From Acinetobacter sp. ANC 4558 (GTDB lineage: Bacteria; Pseudomonadota; Gammaproteobacteria; Pseudomonadales; Moraxellaceae), in NCBI RefSeq assembly GCF_002135375.1, contig NZ_NEGH01000010.1, positions 101,298-165,297 of the forward strand: DNA of 64,000 nt. The letters are read 5' to 3'. Shown here piece after piece: positions 9,409-19,963 of the stretch. A program made the translations under genes and the position numbers. The notes beneath the pieces are model-generated. The model was given only the letters and a program-made list of their open reading frames with translations. It ran no database searches and was not told the origin of the DNA. How positions within the stretch are numbered: the stretch's first letter is position 1; each line of letters opens with the position of its first letter.

Positions 9409-10863
9409 TTGAAAGGTTGGATAATCGCTTGTGGTTTAGGTTTATTGGCATCGTCATCAACTTTTGCGCAAACTACGAATACAACAAATCCTTTTTCTTA
9501 TGTTCCAAAATTTGAAGTTCCTGAAATAGGGAGCGGCATTGGTTTCTTGGATAAACAACGAGAAGCGCAAATTGGTGCACAGGTTTATCGGCAAGTTTAT
9601 CGCGTAATGCCAGTGATTCAAGATCCTTGGTTGGAAGATCAATTATTTTCGACTTTTTCTCAGTTATTAACTCAAACACAATTAGGGAAACCCATTGGGT
9701 TATTATTGATTAATGATAAGCAAATTAATGCATTTGCAGTACCTGGTGGATTATTTGCATTAAATGCTGGATTAATTACGCATGCACGTAATTTAGATGA
9801 AGTGGTCGGGGTGATGGCACATGAGGTTGCTCACGTCTCACAGCGACACTACAGTCGCTCTCAGGAAGCTTTTAAAGGGCAAGGTTTACTTGCTTTGGCT
9901 GGGATTGTTGTTGGTGCATTAATCGCGACTCAAGGTGGGGGGGATGCAGGTGCAGCAGTGATGCTCGGTTCACAAGCGGCTTTAATGGATAAACAACTTA
10001 ATTATAGTCGAAATCAAGAGCGTGAAGCAGACAGAATTGGTATGCAGTACATGTACGCGCTGGGCTATAACCCACAAAGTATGGCAGATTTTTTTGAAGT
10101 GATGCATCGTGAATCAAGTCGTGTTAGTTTTTTACCAGACTTTTGGTTGACACATCCTCTAACGTCAGAACGTATGAGTGAAGCAAGACTTAGAGCAAAT
10201 CAATTGCCGAAAATTCATAAGCCAACTAATCAAGAAGATTTTGATATATTAAAGCTATATACCTCGGTTTTATCTAATCAAGCAACAGAACAGCAATTAT
10301 TATCGGTTGCACAACAAAATAGTTTTGCAGGAAAAATTGCTTTATCGACTTATTATTTGAAGTCTGGTGATTATGTAAAGTCTCAGCAAGCACTGAATGA
10401 TGCAATGTCACAAGGAAAAAAACATAACTTAATTCCACTCGTGCAAACTGATATTTATTTAGGGCAAAATCGCCCAGATTTAGCCTTAAGCACGATTCAA
10501 TCTATTGCAAAAGTAACACCTGAAAATAGAGCGCTTAATTATAAGTTAGCGGAAGTTTATATTCGTCTGAATCAACCACTAGAAGCACAAAATATTGTGC
10601 AGAAGTTTGTGCAGAAAAACCCACAAGATGTACAAGGGTGGGAGTTAATGCAATATGCTGCAAATACAGATAAGTCTAATCCTTTACATGCTGTAAATGT
10701 ACTTAGATACAGAGCAGAAGCCCAATTTTGGTCTGGTTGGGAGCAAGAGGCGGTTAAATCATTATTGCAAGCACAGCGTATTAGTAAAGACAATAAATCT
10801 ATGGCTGCAACCTTGAAGAAGCGTATTGCTGAAATGCAAGGAGATATTACGGCAAAGGTCTAG
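9409..10863 (+). CDS. bepA: Periplasmic M48 metalloprotease with TPR repeats (BepA/YfgC-like)
   Basis: A 484-residue protein with a signal peptide cut near STFAQ (residue 21). The zinc-protease motif HEVAH is at residues 138-142, and the third ligand is in EREAD (Glu206). An AVPGGLFALNAGLI segment precedes the active site, as in YfgC/BepA and LoiP relatives. The C-terminal half (from about residue 290) is helical and TPR-like. BepA works in the periplasm on assembly and degradation of outer-membrane proteins such as LptD. The start is a TTG with GAGGAAG just upstream; no ATG fits the signal peptide. The length matches BepA (487 residues in E. coli). The gene stands alone between the tRNA promoter and convergent yqeY. 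Confidence 0.85.
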   Translation: MKGWIIACGLGLLASSSTFAQTTNTTNPFSYVPKFEVPEIGSGIGFLDKQREAQIGAQVYRQVYRVMPVIQDPWLEDQLFSTFSQLLTQTQLGKPIGLLLINDKQINAFAVPGGLFALNAGLITHARNLDEVVGVMAHEVAHVSQRHYSRSQEAFKGQGLLALAGIVVGALIATQGGGDAGAAVMLGSQAALMDKQLNYSRNQEREADRIGMQYMYALGYNPQSMADFFEVMHRESSRVSFLPDFWLTHPLTSERMSEARLRANQLPKIHKPTNQEDFDILKLYTSVLSNQATEQQLLSVAQQNSFAGKIALSTYYLKSGDYVKSQQALNDAMSQGKKHNLIPLVQTDIYLGQNRPDLALSTIQSIAKVTPENRALNYKLAEVYIRLNQPLEAQNIVQKFVQKNPQDVQGWELMQYAANTDKSNPLHAVNVLRYRAEAQFWSGWEQEAVKSLLQAQRISKDNKSMAATLKKRIAEMQGDITAKV

Positions 10864-11060
10864 ATCAAATATTTTTATATATCATTCAAAGTATGGGTAT
10901 TTTTCAGAAGTTCAAGTTATTGATCTCGAAGAGATTTACTCAAGACTATATGATTAAGATTGAACGTAATGAATGGATTTATTTAGAATCCATGGTGATT
11001 TGAATACATTGAAGAGAAATCGATTTTTATTGATGAATAAAATTTAGTTTACCGAGACGA

Positions 11061-11085
11061 TTGAACTGCTTTTATGGCAGTTCAA
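11061..11085. other. Perfect hairpin between convergent genes
   Basis: Nine-base-pair stem TTGAACTGC/GCAGTTCAA with a seven-base loop, between the bepA-like gene and convergent yqeY. Neither side has a T run, so it is not a standard intrinsic terminator, though it may still help end both transcripts. Confidence 0.5.
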
Positions 11086-11106
11086 CGTAATAGGAGCTGA
11101 AGATTA

Positions 11107-11553
11107 TTAAGCGAGTTTTGCTTTAATTTTAGCAGAAACTTGAGCAGGATCGGCGCGCCCGGCTATGAGCGGACGCAGAGAGTTCATCACCTTACCCATA
11201 TCTTTCATGCTAGTAGCTTCTTGCGCAGTAATTGTTTGCGCAATGATGGAATCAAGTTCTTCCTCAGTCATAGCTTCTGGTAGAAATTGAGATAACACCT
11301 CAACCTCGGCTTGTTCCTTACTAGCTAAATCTTCTCGACCAGCACCTTCGAAGGCTTTGATCGATTCTTTACGTTGTTTAATTTGCTTTTCAATGACCGC
11401 AAGAACTTGTTGATCGTTAAGTTCAATACGATCATCGACTTCAATTTGCTTAATTGCTGCTTGCAGACCACGTATGACCGTTAACTTATTCATTTCTTTA
11501 GCACGCATTGTTGCTTTTAAAACTTCAGTTATTTGGTTTTTTAAAGTCGTCAT
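11107..11553 (-). CDS. yqeY: GatB/YqeY domain protein
   Basis: A 148-residue protein covering the whole YqeY family. It starts MTTLKNQITEVLKATMRAKE, continues with LTVIRGLQAAIKQIEVD, and ends with MGKVMNSLRPLIAGRADPAQVSAKIKAKL. The domain resembles the C-terminal tail of the GatB amidotransferase subunit that contacts tRNA. The role of the free-standing protein is not settled. It follows rpsU by 33 bp on the same strand, a common pairing in proteobacteria, so the two are probably cotranscribed. Confidence 0.92.
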   Translation of the reverse strand: MTTLKNQITEVLKATMRAKEMNKLTVIRGLQAAIKQIEVDDRIELNDQQVLAVIEKQIKQRKESIKAFEGAGREDLASKEQAEVEVLSQFLPEAMTEEELDSIIAQTITAQEATSMKDMGKVMNSLRPLIAGRADPAQVSAKIKAKLA

Positions 11554-11586
11554 TATTTATTCCAAGCAGTCAATCACAAATTAATT

Positions 11587-11802
11587 TTAGTAAAGACGTG
11601 TAGTACGAACTGATTCGCGAGCCAATTTCTTTTGGTAACGTTTTACAGCAGCAGCTTTTTTACGTTTACGTTCTTGAGTTGGCTTTTCATAGAATTCACG
11701 TTTACGAACGTCAGCTAAAACACCCGCTTTTTCGCAAGAACGTTTAAAACGACGGATAGCTACGTCTACTGGTTCGCCTTCTTTCAATTTAACTTGTGGC
11801 AT
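11587..11802 (-). CDS. rpsU: 30S ribosomal protein S21
   Basis: A 71-residue protein matching S21 over its full length: [27 protein letters not shown] followed by a very basic tail ([20 protein letters not shown]). S21 binds the small ribosomal subunit near the platform and helps start translation. It is the first gene of an rpsU-yqeY unit. tsaD lies on the opposite strand 146 bp away, so the intervening region must hold promoters for both directions. Confidence 0.97.
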
Positions 11803-11948
11803 GAAGAATCCTCATTAAGTTATGGATAAGATCTCAGGCAAAATTACCTGTGATCACAAGTGAAGGTCAGTATTTTACTCATTTACATCTCATATCACAA
11901 GTCTATAATAGCAACTGCATAAAATTGAGATAGGTTATAGGCAGTTTA

Positions 11949-12974
11949 ATGATCGTTTTGGGCTTGGAAACTTCGTGTGATGAGACAGGACTTGCACTGT
12001 ATGATAGTGAGCAAGGCTTACGCGGACAGGTATTGTATAGCCAAATTAAACTGCATGCAGAATATGGGGGGGTTGTCCCAGAGCTTGCTTCTAGAGATCA
12101 TGTGAGAAAATTAATTCCGTTGATTAATCAGTTACTTGAGGAAAGTCAGGTTGCAAAATCAGAAATTGATGCGATTGCTTATACTCGAGGGCCAGGTTTA
12201 ATGGGGGCATTAATGACAGGTGCTTTATTTGGTCGTACTTTGGCATTTGCTTTAAATAAGCCTGCGATTGGTGTGCATCATATGGAAGGTCATATGTTGG
12301 CACCATTATTATCTGAAAAACCACCAGAATTTCCTTTTGTGGCACTTTTAGTGTCTGGTGGACATACGCAATTGATGGCAGCATATGGCATTGGTCAATA
12401 TGAATTACTGGGTGAGTCGATTGATGATGCTGCTGGTGAAGCTTTTGATAAAGTTGCGAAAATGATGGGTTTACCATATCCAGGTGGCCCGAATATTTCA
12501 AAACTTGCTGACCAAGGCGATATAAATGCATTTGAATTTCCACGCCCTATGCTTCATAGAGGCCTAGATTTTTCATTTAGTGGTTTAAAAACGGCTGTAT
12601 CCGTAGAAATGAAAAAATTAGGTGATGAAAATAGAGATGCAGATATTGCAGCAAGTTTCCAAGAAGCCATTGTAGATACATTAGTAAAAAAATCTGTCAA
12701 AGCATTAAAGCAAACAGGCCTAAAACGTTTAGTGATTGCAGGTGGTGTGAGTGCGAACAAGCGTTTACGTGAACGTTTAGAAGCAGATCTCACTAAAATT
12801 CGTGCTCAAGTTTATTATGCAGAGCCAGCACTTTGCACGGATAATGGTGCAATGATTGCATTTGCAGGTTATCAACGCTTAAAAGCTGGACAACATGATG
12901 GATTGGCAGTTACGACAACACCACGTTGGCCAATGACCGAACTGAGTTCTCCAACTGAAATAGCCGTAGAATAA
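11949..12974 (+). CDS. tsaD: tRNA N6-threonylcarbamoyladenosine transferase TsaD
   Basis: A 341-residue member of the TsaD/Kae1 family. It transfers the threonylcarbamoyl group to adenosine 37 of tRNAs that read ANN codons, together with TsaB and TsaE. The N-terminus [19 protein letters not shown] is diagnostic. The metal-binding motif HHMEGH gives His111 and His115, and the ATP-fold segments [10 protein letters not shown] and [14 protein letters not shown] are present, with a closing DNGAMIA. It is divergent from rpsU, as in many gammaproteobacteria. A bidirectional terminator follows. Confidence 0.96.
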   Translation: MIVLGLETSCDETGLALYDSEQGLRGQVLYSQIKLHAEYGGVVPELASRDHVRKLIPLINQLLEESQVAKSEIDAIAYTRGPGLMGALMTGALFGRTLAFALNKPAIGVHHMEGHMLAPLLSEKPPEFPFVALLVSGGHTQLMAAYGIGQYELLGESIDDAAGEAFDKVAKMMGLPYPGGPNISKLADQGDINAFEFPRPMLHRGLDFSFSGLKTAVSVEMKKLGDENRDADIAASFQEAIVDTLVKKSVKALKQTGLKRLVIAGGVSANKRLRERLEADLTKIRAQVYYAEPALCTDNGAMIAFAGYQRLKAGQHDGLAVTTTPRWPMTELSSPTEIAVE

Positions 12975-12990
12975 AATATTCATGAAATAA

Positions 12991-13017
12991 AAAGAACCCA
13001 ATAGAGGGTTCTTTTTA
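12991..13017. terminator. Bidirectional terminator between tsaD and the Lrp-type regulator
   Basis: Stem AAAGAACCC/GGGTTCTTT with a six-base loop. It has a T-rich 3' side on both strands and lies between two convergent genes. Confidence 0.85.
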
Positions 13018-13033
13018 TTTGAAATAGCCGTTT

Positions 13034-13999
13034 TTAATTCTGAAGATAAAATTGTGCATGACCGACTTTTCGCATAAAGCCTGCACGTTTTAATGCCAAA
13101 GTTACCATGTTGGTATTACAAGATTGAATACCTTCAAAATTACCTAAATCTTCTGTAATAAGCTTCCATAAGTCACTTAAATCTTGGCATAAAACATGCC
13201 AAAAGAATTGGGAGTCTCCACTGATTCCAAATAAACAGCGTGTGTTTTTTAATTCAGACAAAGTTTTTGCAATTCGATTGGCAGCTTCTGGACGTGCTTT
13301 AATGAGAATAATTGCTTCAGATTTAAAACCCATTAAACTTGGTTCAAAGTCAATTCGAATATTAAAAATTCCTTCTTCAAGTAGATCACTTAAAAGCTTT
13401 TGCGTTTTATGTTCACTTAGTTCGACTTGCTCAGCCAAACTTTTGATGGATGAACGGCCATCAAGTGATAAAAGATGAATAAGCTGTAATTCCGTTTCTG
13501 TTAAAGCTCGAATTTCATTTATTTTTTGCCCAGTAGCATCTACAACTTTAGGTTTGCTGGCCCAGGTAAAAGGCTTTAATACTGCTTGTGTTTCTACAGT
13601 TTTAATATCTGGAATTTGTGTCACAAAATCGTGCATCCAGATGGAAAGATCAGCTGGTTTTTCTAAACCGATTTCTAAGAAGATATCTGCAAGTCCTGTG
13701 GTTAAAAATACAATACGAACTTCAGGTCGCTGTGCAAAAAATTGAGCAATTTCTTTTTCTTTGCCAAATTTCACACTAATCCAAACATGAACTGTATACC
13801 CTTTGTTGGTAACAATTGGATTAAGTTCAACAGAAGTACGAATCACTTGATCGTCAAATAATTTACTTATTCGTCGAGAAAGTTTTTTTTCTGGAACGTC
13901 ACTGATTAAACTTAATTCTCGCCACGATCCTCGTGGATTGGCAATTAAGGCATTAATGCAGGCGATATCGATATCATCGAGATTAAAAGTTTCACTCAT
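13034..13999 (-). CDS. Lrp/AsnC-type regulator with two HTH-ligand modules in one chain
   Basis: A 321-residue protein, twice the length of a normal Lrp/AsnC regulator (about 150). The first module has an AsnC-type helix-turn-helix at about residues 8-55 (DIDIACINALIANPRGSWRELS...SRRISKLFDD) and an alpha-beta ligand domain. The second repeats this from about residue 168 (TELQLIHLLSLDGRSSIKSLAEQVELSEHKTQKLLSDLLEEGIF), again followed by a ligand-domain-like part. It is transcribed away from a metabolite transporter-amidase operon, 97 bp apart, so it very probably controls that operon. The effector may be the amino acid or amide handled there, but this is inference. Confidence 0.85.
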   Translation of the reverse strand: MSETFNLDDIDIACINALIANPRGSWRELSLISDVPEKKLSRRISKLFDDQVIRTSVELNPIVTNKGYTVHVWISVKFGKEKEIAQFFAQRPEVRIVFLTTGLADIFLEIGLEKPADLSIWMHDFVTQIPDIKTVETQAVLKPFTWASKPKVVDATGQKINEIRALTETELQLIHLLSLDGRSSIKSLAEQVELSEHKTQKLLSDLLEEGIFNIRIDFEPSLMGFKSEAIILIKARPEAANRIAKTLSELKNTRCLFGISGDSQFFWHVLCQDLSDLWKLITEDLGNFEGIQSCNTNMVTLALKRAGFMRKVGHAQFYLQN

Positions 14000-14096
14000 A
14001 AAGGTTGACTTGTCTAAAAACTAAATATAATCTTATTTTAAGTCTAGAAACTAAAATACATTGTGTATTTATGTCTAAATATTAAATGAGACGCTT

Positions 14097-15392
14097 ATGG
14101 ATGAGTATAAAATGCAAAAAATAGCTTCCACCCCTAGAAATGTATCACAAAAGAAAGTCATTCTTGCAGGAACTGTAGGAAATGCAGTCGAATGGTTTGA
14201 TTGGACAATATATGCAACTTTTGCAGTATTTTTTGCCAAACAGTTTTTCCCATCAGAAGATCCAACAGCTTCATTACTTGCAACGTTTGCAATATTTGCA
14301 GTTGGTTTTTTTATGCGCCCTTTGGGTGGTGTTGTGCTTGGGATATTTTCTGATCGTTTCGGCAGAAAAGCAGCACTGGCGGCAACGATTATTATGATGG
14401 CGGGCGGATCATTAATGATTGGTCTTTCTCCAACTTATGAAACGATTGGAATTTTTGCACCAATTATTCTGGTATTAGCACGATTATTACAAGGTTTATC
14501 TTTAGGTGGCGAGTTTGCTTCAGCAGCGACTTACTTATCTGAAATGGCGCCTAAAAATAAGCGTGGTTTTTATTCTAGTTTCATGTTTTTTAGTTCTGCA
14601 ATTGGTATTTTACTCGCATCTAGCTTGGCATGGGCACTGACTACGATTTTGAGTGAAACTCAAATGAGTGAGTATGGTTGGAGAATTCCATTTATTCTTG
14701 GTGCTATTGGTGGTTTGGTTGGAATGTGGATTCGTAAGTCTGTTCCAGACAGCGAAATGACCCATCAAAAAGAAAAAGTGAAAAATCCACTGGCTGTATT
14801 GATAAAGAAACATCCAAAAGAAACGTTACGTATTGTCGGTATTTCAATTCTAACAACCTTCGCATTTTATATTTTTGTGGTGTATGTCCCGACCTATGCA
14901 ATTAAAGTTTTAGGTGCAGATCCAAAAACGACCTTTGCGGCAAATACGATCGGGTTGATTATTTTCATGTTATGTCAGCCTTTATTTGGTTGGTGTTCAG
15001 ATAAATTTGGTCGTAAACCACAACTGATTGTATTTGCTTTAGGTTATTTGATCTTTTTCTACCCAGTTATTAAGTGGATGGATGGTTCATTTACATCAAT
15101 ATTATTGGTTGAAATGTTTGGTTTAATTTTATACGCACTTTATACCTCAATTGGCCCTGCTGTAATGTCGGAACAATTTCCAACAGAAGTCCGTGCAGTC
15201 GGTATTGGTGCTCCATATAACTTAATGGTAGCGCTGTTAGGCGGAACAACACCATATGTATTGACATGGCTTCAAAGCATAGGTAAGCAAGACTATTTCT
15301 ATTTCATGGTGTTAGTCGGTGCGGTGATTACCTTAATTACATTTATCAAGATGCCTGAAACGGCTGGGAAAGGATTGGAAGATATAAAATGA
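14097..15392 (+). CDS. MFS transporter, metabolite:H+ symporter family
   Basis: A 431-residue inner-membrane transporter with twelve expected helices. The N-terminal signature GNAVEWFDWTIYATFAVFFAKQFF and the loop FSDRFGRKAALAATI after helix 2 place it in the metabolite:H+ symporter (KgtP/ProP/citrate) branch. The matching half-loop in the second domain is CSDKFGRKPQLIVFA. These carriers import organic acids, amino acids or betaines with protons. It overlaps the amidase start by 4 bases (ATGA), so it probably brings in the amidase substrate. A second in-frame ATG lies at 14112. The substrate is not readable from sequence. Confidence 0.87.
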   Translation: MDEYKMQKIASTPRNVSQKKVILAGTVGNAVEWFDWTIYATFAVFFAKQFFPSEDPTASLLATFAIFAVGFFMRPLGGVVLGIFSDRFGRKAALAATIIMMAGGSLMIGLSPTYETIGIFAPIILVLARLLQGLSLGGEFASAATYLSEMAPKNKRGFYSSFMFFSSAIGILLASSLAWALTTILSETQMSEYGWRIPFILGAIGGLVGMWIRKSVPDSEMTHQKEKVKNPLAVLIKKHPKETLRIVGISILTTFAFYIFVVYVPTYAIKVLGADPKTTFAANTIGLIIFMLCQPLFGWCSDKFGRKPQLIVFALGYLIFFYPVIKWMDGSFTSILLVEMFGLILYALYTSIGPAVMSEQFPTEVRAVGIGAPYNLMVALLGGTTPYVLTWLQSIGKQDYFYFMVLVGAVITLITFIKMPETAGKGLEDIK

Positions 15393-16738
15393 ATATAATG
15401 AACTTATCTGCGCTTGAAATTGCACAAAAAATTGCAAATAAAGAGATAACTTCAGTTGATGTTGTACAATTTTATATTGATCGAATTCATGCATTGAGTC
15501 ATTTGAATAGTATTTCTGAACTTTTTGAAACTGAGGCACTAGAACAAGCTCGACAAAAAGACCTCCAGATGGAATCTGGTATTTGTTTGAGCCCTTTTCA
15601 TGGAATTCCTATTTTATTGAAAGATAATTTGGATGTGAAAGGGCACATCACACATGCAGGAACCGTATATTTAAATGATATTGCACAACAAAGCTGTGAA
15701 CTTGTTCTGCAATTAGAGTGCTTAGGATTTGTCATTTTAGGGAAAACTAAAATGACAGAACTCGCATTTGGATTATCTGGACAAAATCCAATGCAAGGCA
15801 CACCAATGAATCCATGGTCAGCGCAACAATTATCGCCAGGAGGTTCTTCTTCTGGTTCTGCTGTAGCTGTTGCAGCGGGCTTAAGTCCGCTTGCAATTGG
15901 TGGTGATACAGGTGGATCGATTCGAACACCTGCAGCGTTGAATGGCATTTTTGGATTTAAGCCATCCAGTCATAAAATTGCCGATCAAGGTGCGGTACCA
16001 CTATCTGCATCTTTAGATACACTTGGTCCATTCTCACGCTTTGCAGAAGATATCACGGTACTTTATCAACTGTTAAGTGCAAGCTCATGTGAATCTGAGC
16101 AGGAAACTGATGTAATTTATTACTTAGATGAGGCTTCATTTCCTTTCCCACTTGAAGCACAAATCTTAGCAATTTGGAGAAATTTTTTACATCGATTGGA
16201 AGTACAAGGATTTAAATTACTGCCATGGGCAGTTCCAAAAAGTTTTGATTTTCAGGATTTATCCGATCGTACTTCAGATATTATTGCCTATGAAAGCTAT
16301 TTATATCACGGAGAAAAAGCAGAAGACCTGCAAGCCACCATGTGGGAATTGGTACGTCAGCGTGTTTTGAGAGGTAAAGAGATCAGTCAAAGAGACTATG
16401 AAACATTGATTCAAGAGCGTGAAAAATTTCAACTGTTATTTAAACAGTCCCTGCATGGGCGAAGCCTATTATTTCCAGTCAGTCCATTTTTTGCACTTGT
16501 TTCGAGTCAAGAAGATACAGAGTTTACGCATGTTGGTGAGTATACTCGACCTTTTAATTATTTAGATGCACCCAGCTATGCTTTTCCTGTGGGTTCCAGT
16601 CAAGTCGGTTTGCCTATGGGTTTACAGCTTGTTTCTCATCAAGGGAATGATTGTGCCGTGGTTAATACAGTGCAAAAAATTGCACAGTCTATGACTATTC
16701 AAGCACCTGTTGCACCACTGTGTATTCATGAAGTTTGA
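15389..16738 (+). CDS. Amidase signature family hydrolase
   Basis: A 449-residue enzyme of the amidase signature family. The catalytic Ser-cisSer-Lys triad can be read as Lys78 (ILLKDNLD), Ser153 (PGGSSSGSA) and Ser177 (GDTGGSIRTPA), with normal spacing. The family hydrolyses C-N amide bonds; substrates range from simple amides to Glu-tRNA. The C-terminal part differs from GatA, and no gatB or gatC is next to it, so it is a catabolic amidase rather than the tRNA amidotransferase subunit. The 4-base overlap with the transporter gene implies translational coupling. A strong terminator ends the operon. Confidence 0.88.
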   Translation: MNIMNLSALEIAQKIANKEITSVDVVQFYIDRIHALSHLNSISELFETEALEQARQKDLQMESGICLSPFHGIPILLKDNLDVKGHITHAGTVYLNDIAQQSCELVLQLECLGFVILGKTKMTELAFGLSGQNPMQGTPMNPWSAQQLSPGGSSSGSAVAVAAGLSPLAIGGDTGGSIRTPAALNGIFGFKPSSHKIADQGAVPLSASLDTLGPFSRFAEDITVLYQLLSASSCESEQETDVIYYLDEASFPFPLEAQILAIWRNFLHRLEVQGFKLLPWAVPKSFDFQDLSDRTSDIIAYESYLYHGEKAEDLQATMWELVRQRVLRGKEISQRDYETLIQEREKFQLLFKQSLHGRSLLFPVSPFFALVSSQEDTEFTHVGEYTRPFNYLDAPSYAFPVGSSQVGLPMGLQLVSHQGNDCAVVNTVQKIAQSMTIQAPVAPLCIHEV

Positions 16739-16819
16739 AGGTAGGGATATCCAACTTGAAGTTCAACAAGTCATTTGCATGAAGATGTAATTTTAATTTG
16801 TTTGGCTTAATCGTTTAAA

Positions 16820-16853
16820 AAATGCGAAAGAACTCGAAGTCTTTCGCATTTTT
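16820..16853. terminator. Bidirectional terminator after the amidase gene
   Basis: Eleven-base-pair stem AAATGCGAAAG/CTTTCGCATTT with a ten-base loop. T-rich tails are present on both strands. It serves the amidase (plus) and the small membrane-protein gene (minus). Confidence 0.85.
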
Positions 16854-16895
16854 AATTTAGATTTTAAATAATTAAAAGCCTAAAAATGAATGATA

Positions 16896-17258
16896 TTATG
16901 CTTTAGAGATCAATCTTTTTATTCCAAGATTGCCTAAAATACCTACCTGTAAACAGAGGAAACTCAATAATAAAAGCTGCCAGAGTTGCTGTGGAATTTG
17001 TTTAAAGACATCTAAAAATAATGCAATAAATGCAACAATGAGTAAGGCTAAAATTGTTGAATGGATATATTTGTTGGATACGGCTTTTTGAGCCAGAAAG
17101 TAACCAATAATAGCAAATCCAATGAAAAATAGAGGCGTGATTAAACGCTCAAGCTGTTGTTTTTCTAAAAATTGATAACCAATCATGGTAATTAAAAATA
17201 CAACTAAAATCATAGCAAAAAGTAAACTAATACCAAACGCAAAATATTTAAAACTCAT
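16896..17258 (-). CDS. Small four-helix membrane protein, unknown function
   Basis: A 120-residue protein that I do not recognise. It consists almost entirely of four hydrophobic segments (about residues 5-28, 41-58, 66-84 and 92-110) joined by short charged loops, and it ends in a basic tail (GIKRLISKA). This looks like an integral inner-membrane protein. It sits downstream of mutS on the same strand, with a 74-bp gap that contains a short GC-rich hairpin (GCCCTC/GAGGGC near 17306-17325). It may be an independent gene or read through from mutS. Confidence 0.6.
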   Translation of the reverse strand: MSFKYFAFGISLLFAMILVVFLITMIGYQFLEKQQLERLITPLFFIGFAIIGYFLAQKAVSNKYIHSTILALLIVAFIALFLDVFKQIPQQLWQLLLLSFLCLQVGILGNLGIKRLISKA

Positions 17259-17332
17259 AAGTCAGCATCATTATTTAGTTGATTGAAAGGAATATCGATG
17301 TAATGGCCCTCTTATAAAAGGAGGGCTATCTT

Positions 17333-19963
17333 TTATACTTTAAGTTGTTCTTTTAAAGCATAAAGTTGTTCAAGCGCTTGGCGCGGAGTGAGGTTATCTA
17401 CATCAATAGATTGTAGTAATTCTAAAGCTGGAGATGTTTTTTCTATTTCAATAATACGTTCAAGGACTTCAGCTTGTTGCTCTTCTGCGAATAAATCATT
17501 TTGAACGGCTAGATTTATTCCTTTGTTTTGCTGGTTCTCTAAAATCTTTAAGCGATTTTGAGCCTCTTTAATGACATTGGCAGGTATTCCAGCAAGTTTA
17601 GCAACTTGTAAACCATGACTCTGACTGGCTGGTCCTGATTGGACTTTATGCAATAAAATTAAATTGCCATTCATTTCTTTGGCAGTCACATGATAGTTAT
17701 CAATACCAGATTCTTTACTTAATTCAGTTAATTCAAAGTAATGTGTTGCAAATAAACATAAACATTTAATGCGTTTGGCTAAATCTAAAACACAAGCCCA
17801 AGCTAAAGATAGACCATCATAAGTACTAGTTCCACGCCCAACCTCATCCATTAAAACTAAAGATTGATTGGTCGCATGATGTAAAATTTGCGATGTTTCT
17901 GTCATTTCAACCATAAAAGTTGATTTACCAGTAGATAAATCATCTGCAGATCCAATACGGGTGAATATTCGATCAATTGGTCCTAATGTTACTGCTTGTG
18001 CAGGGACAAAACTTCCACAATATGCCAGTAAAGTAATTAAAGCTGTTTGGCGCATGAAGGTCGATTTACCCCCCATATTGGGACCCGTAATAATAGCCAA
18101 ACGATGATTAAAACTGAGTGAGGTATTATTGGGAGTAAATGCAGTTTTGCTTAATAATTCGACGACTGGATGGCGACCAGCTTGAATTTGAATTCCCATT
18201 TCAGGGCTGAATTCTGGTCGAGTCCAGTTTTTTTGGCGAGCTTGAAAGGCAAAATTGGCAATTAAGTCGATTTGAGCGACTGAGCTGCTCATCATTTGAA
18301 GTTGTGCAATATCTTCACGTAATTCTTCAAGAAGCATTTCAAAAAGCATTTTTTCACGTGCTAGTGCGCGAGACTCACTGGAAAGTACTTTATCTTCAAA
18401 TAATTTAAGTTCAGGTGTGATGTAACGTTCAGCATTTTTTAAGGTTTGACGACGAATATAATGTTCAGGTGCTTGAGAGGCTTGACCACGGGTCAGTTCA
18501 ATATAATATCCACTGACACGATTATAACCAATTTTTAAATTATTGATGCCAGTGGTTTCACGCTCTTTTATTTCTAAATCAATTAAGAATTGCCCAGCAT
18601 GATCCCGTATTTTTCGCAATTCATCCAATTCAGAATCAAAACCTTCTGCAATTACATTGCCATCTCGGAGTAAAACAGGTGGATTTTCAACGATGGCAGA
18701 TAAGAGTCTTTGATGAAGTCCACCAAAGTCACCTAATTCATCATTAAGTTGATGGATTAATCCAGTTGTTTTATCCTTTAGAATGGGCTGAATCGCGTGC
18801 CGTAAAAATGGAATTTGTGCACAGGCTTGTCGAAGTTGCACTAAGTCTCGTGGGCGAGCGCTGCCTAATGCGATACGACTTAAAACACGTTCAATATCGC
18901 TTATTTCTTTTAATACGAGTCGTACAGGTGATTCATGGTAGCCTGCAATTAAAAGTTGGATTGCATCTAAGCGTGCATCTAAAATTGCGGTATCACGTAA
19001 AGGCTGCATTAATGTTCGGCTGAGTAAACGACCTCCCATTGCCGTTTGGCAGTCATTAATCAGTTGAAATAGTGATGTTCCATGTTCAAATAGCGGAACA
19101 ATTAATTCTAAATTACGACGCGTGACAGGATCTAAGGCAATAAAGTCACTACTTTGTTCTAATTGAATAGATCGAATATGAGGCAAAGCAGTTTTTTGGG
19201 TTTCTTTTGCATAGTGAATTAAAGAAGCTGCTGCCGCTTTTGCAAGGGGGAGATGATCTATACCAAAACCAGAAAGCGTTGCTACAGACAATTGATCACA
19301 TAAGGTTTTTTGTGCATTATTTAAGTTAAAATCGACATTGGGACGTTTTGTTATAGGACATTCGATTTGTTTTTTAATGCTTTCAATAATATTTTGATCG
19401 ACAATATCTTCATCAATTAAGAGTTCACTTGGCATGATTCGAGCCAGTTCAATCATGAGCTGTTCTGGCTGGTATTCTTGTTGTTGAACTTTGAAAATAC
19501 CAGCACTTAAATCTAATAACGCAATACCAATTTGATTTTGCTGAATACAAATCGCAACGAGATTTGAACTTTGATGCGCATTAAGTAAAGCATCATCGGT
19601 AAGTGTTCCTGGTGTGATAATTCGAACAACGCCGCGTTCAACAGGTCCTTTCCCTGTAACTTCTCCAAGCTGTTCACAGATAACAACAGTTTCTCCTTTT
19701 TTGACTAAACGAGCCAAATAGCCTTCAGCAGCATGAAAAGGGACACCAGCCATCGGGATAGGGTCACCATTGGCTTTCCCGCGATGCGTTAAAGTAATCC
19801 CTAAAAGTTTAGCCGCTTTGTGTGCATCTTCAAAAAATAGCTCATAAAAGTCACCCATACGATAAAACATTAAAGAATGTGGATGTTGAACTTTTACAGA
19901 CATGTACTGTTGCATCATTGGGGTAAGCGTTGAAAAATCAGTCATGTGCGCAGCAAAGTTCAT
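17333..19963 (-). CDS. mutS: DNA mismatch repair protein MutS
   Basis: An 876-residue MutS. The mismatch-reading Phe-x-Glu motif is in [11 protein letters not shown] (Phe39, Glu41, counting from the first ATG). The ATPase end has Walker [10 protein letters not shown] (Lys633), the Walker B region [21 protein letters not shown], and the histidine motif ATHYFEL. MutS recognises mismatches and small loops, then recruits MutL. Two starts are possible: this ATG, preceded by AGGA 10 bases upstream, or an ATG six codons later (19945) that begins [14 protein letters not shown], where family similarity starts. The length is close to other gammaproteobacterial MutS proteins (about 850-880). Confidence 0.96.
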   Translation of the reverse strand: MNFAAHMTDFSTLTPMMQQYMSVKVQHPHSLMFYRMGDFYELFFEDAHKAAKLLGITLTHRGKANGDPIPMAGVPFHAAEGYLARLVKKGETVVICEQLGEVTGKGPVERGVVRIITPGTLTDDALLNAHQSSNLVAICIQQNQIGIALLDLSAGIFKVQQQEYQPEQLMIELARIMPSELLIDEDIVDQNIIESIKKQIECPITKRPNVDFNLNNAQKTLCDQLSVATLSGFGIDHLPLAKAAAASLIHYAKETQKTALPHIRSIQLEQSSDFIALDPVTRRNLELIVPLFEHGTSLFQLINDCQTAMGGRLLSRTLMQPLRDTAILDARLDAIQLLIAGYHESPVRLVLKEISDIERVLSRIALGSARPRDLVQLRQACAQIPFLRHAIQPILKDKTTGLIHQLNDELGDFGGLHQRLLSAIVENPPVLLRDGNVIAEGFDSELDELRKIRDHAGQFLIDLEIKERETTGINNLKIGYNRVSGYYIELTRGQASQAPEHYIRRQTLKNAERYITPELKLFEDKVLSSESRALAREKMLFEMLLEELREDIAQLQMMSSSVAQIDLIANFAFQARQKNWTRPEFSPEMGIQIQAGRHPVVELLSKTAFTPNNTSLSFNHRLAIITGPNMGGKSTFMRQTALITLLAYCGSFVPAQAVTLGPIDRIFTRIGSADDLSTGKSTFMVEMTETSQILHHATNQSLVLMDEVGRGTSTYDGLSLAWACVLDLAKRIKCLCLFATHYFELTELSKESGIDNYHVTAKEMNGNLILLHKVQSGPASQSHGLQVAKLAGIPANVIKEAQNRLKILENQQNKGINLAVQNDLFAEEQQAEVLERIIEIEKTSPALELLQSIDVDNLTPRQALEQLYALKEQLKV

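Noticed and set aside
17306..17325. GC-rich hairpin after mutS as a terminator
   Set aside because: The stem is good, but the minus-strand side has no T run. The T-rich side is on the wrong strand for mutS.
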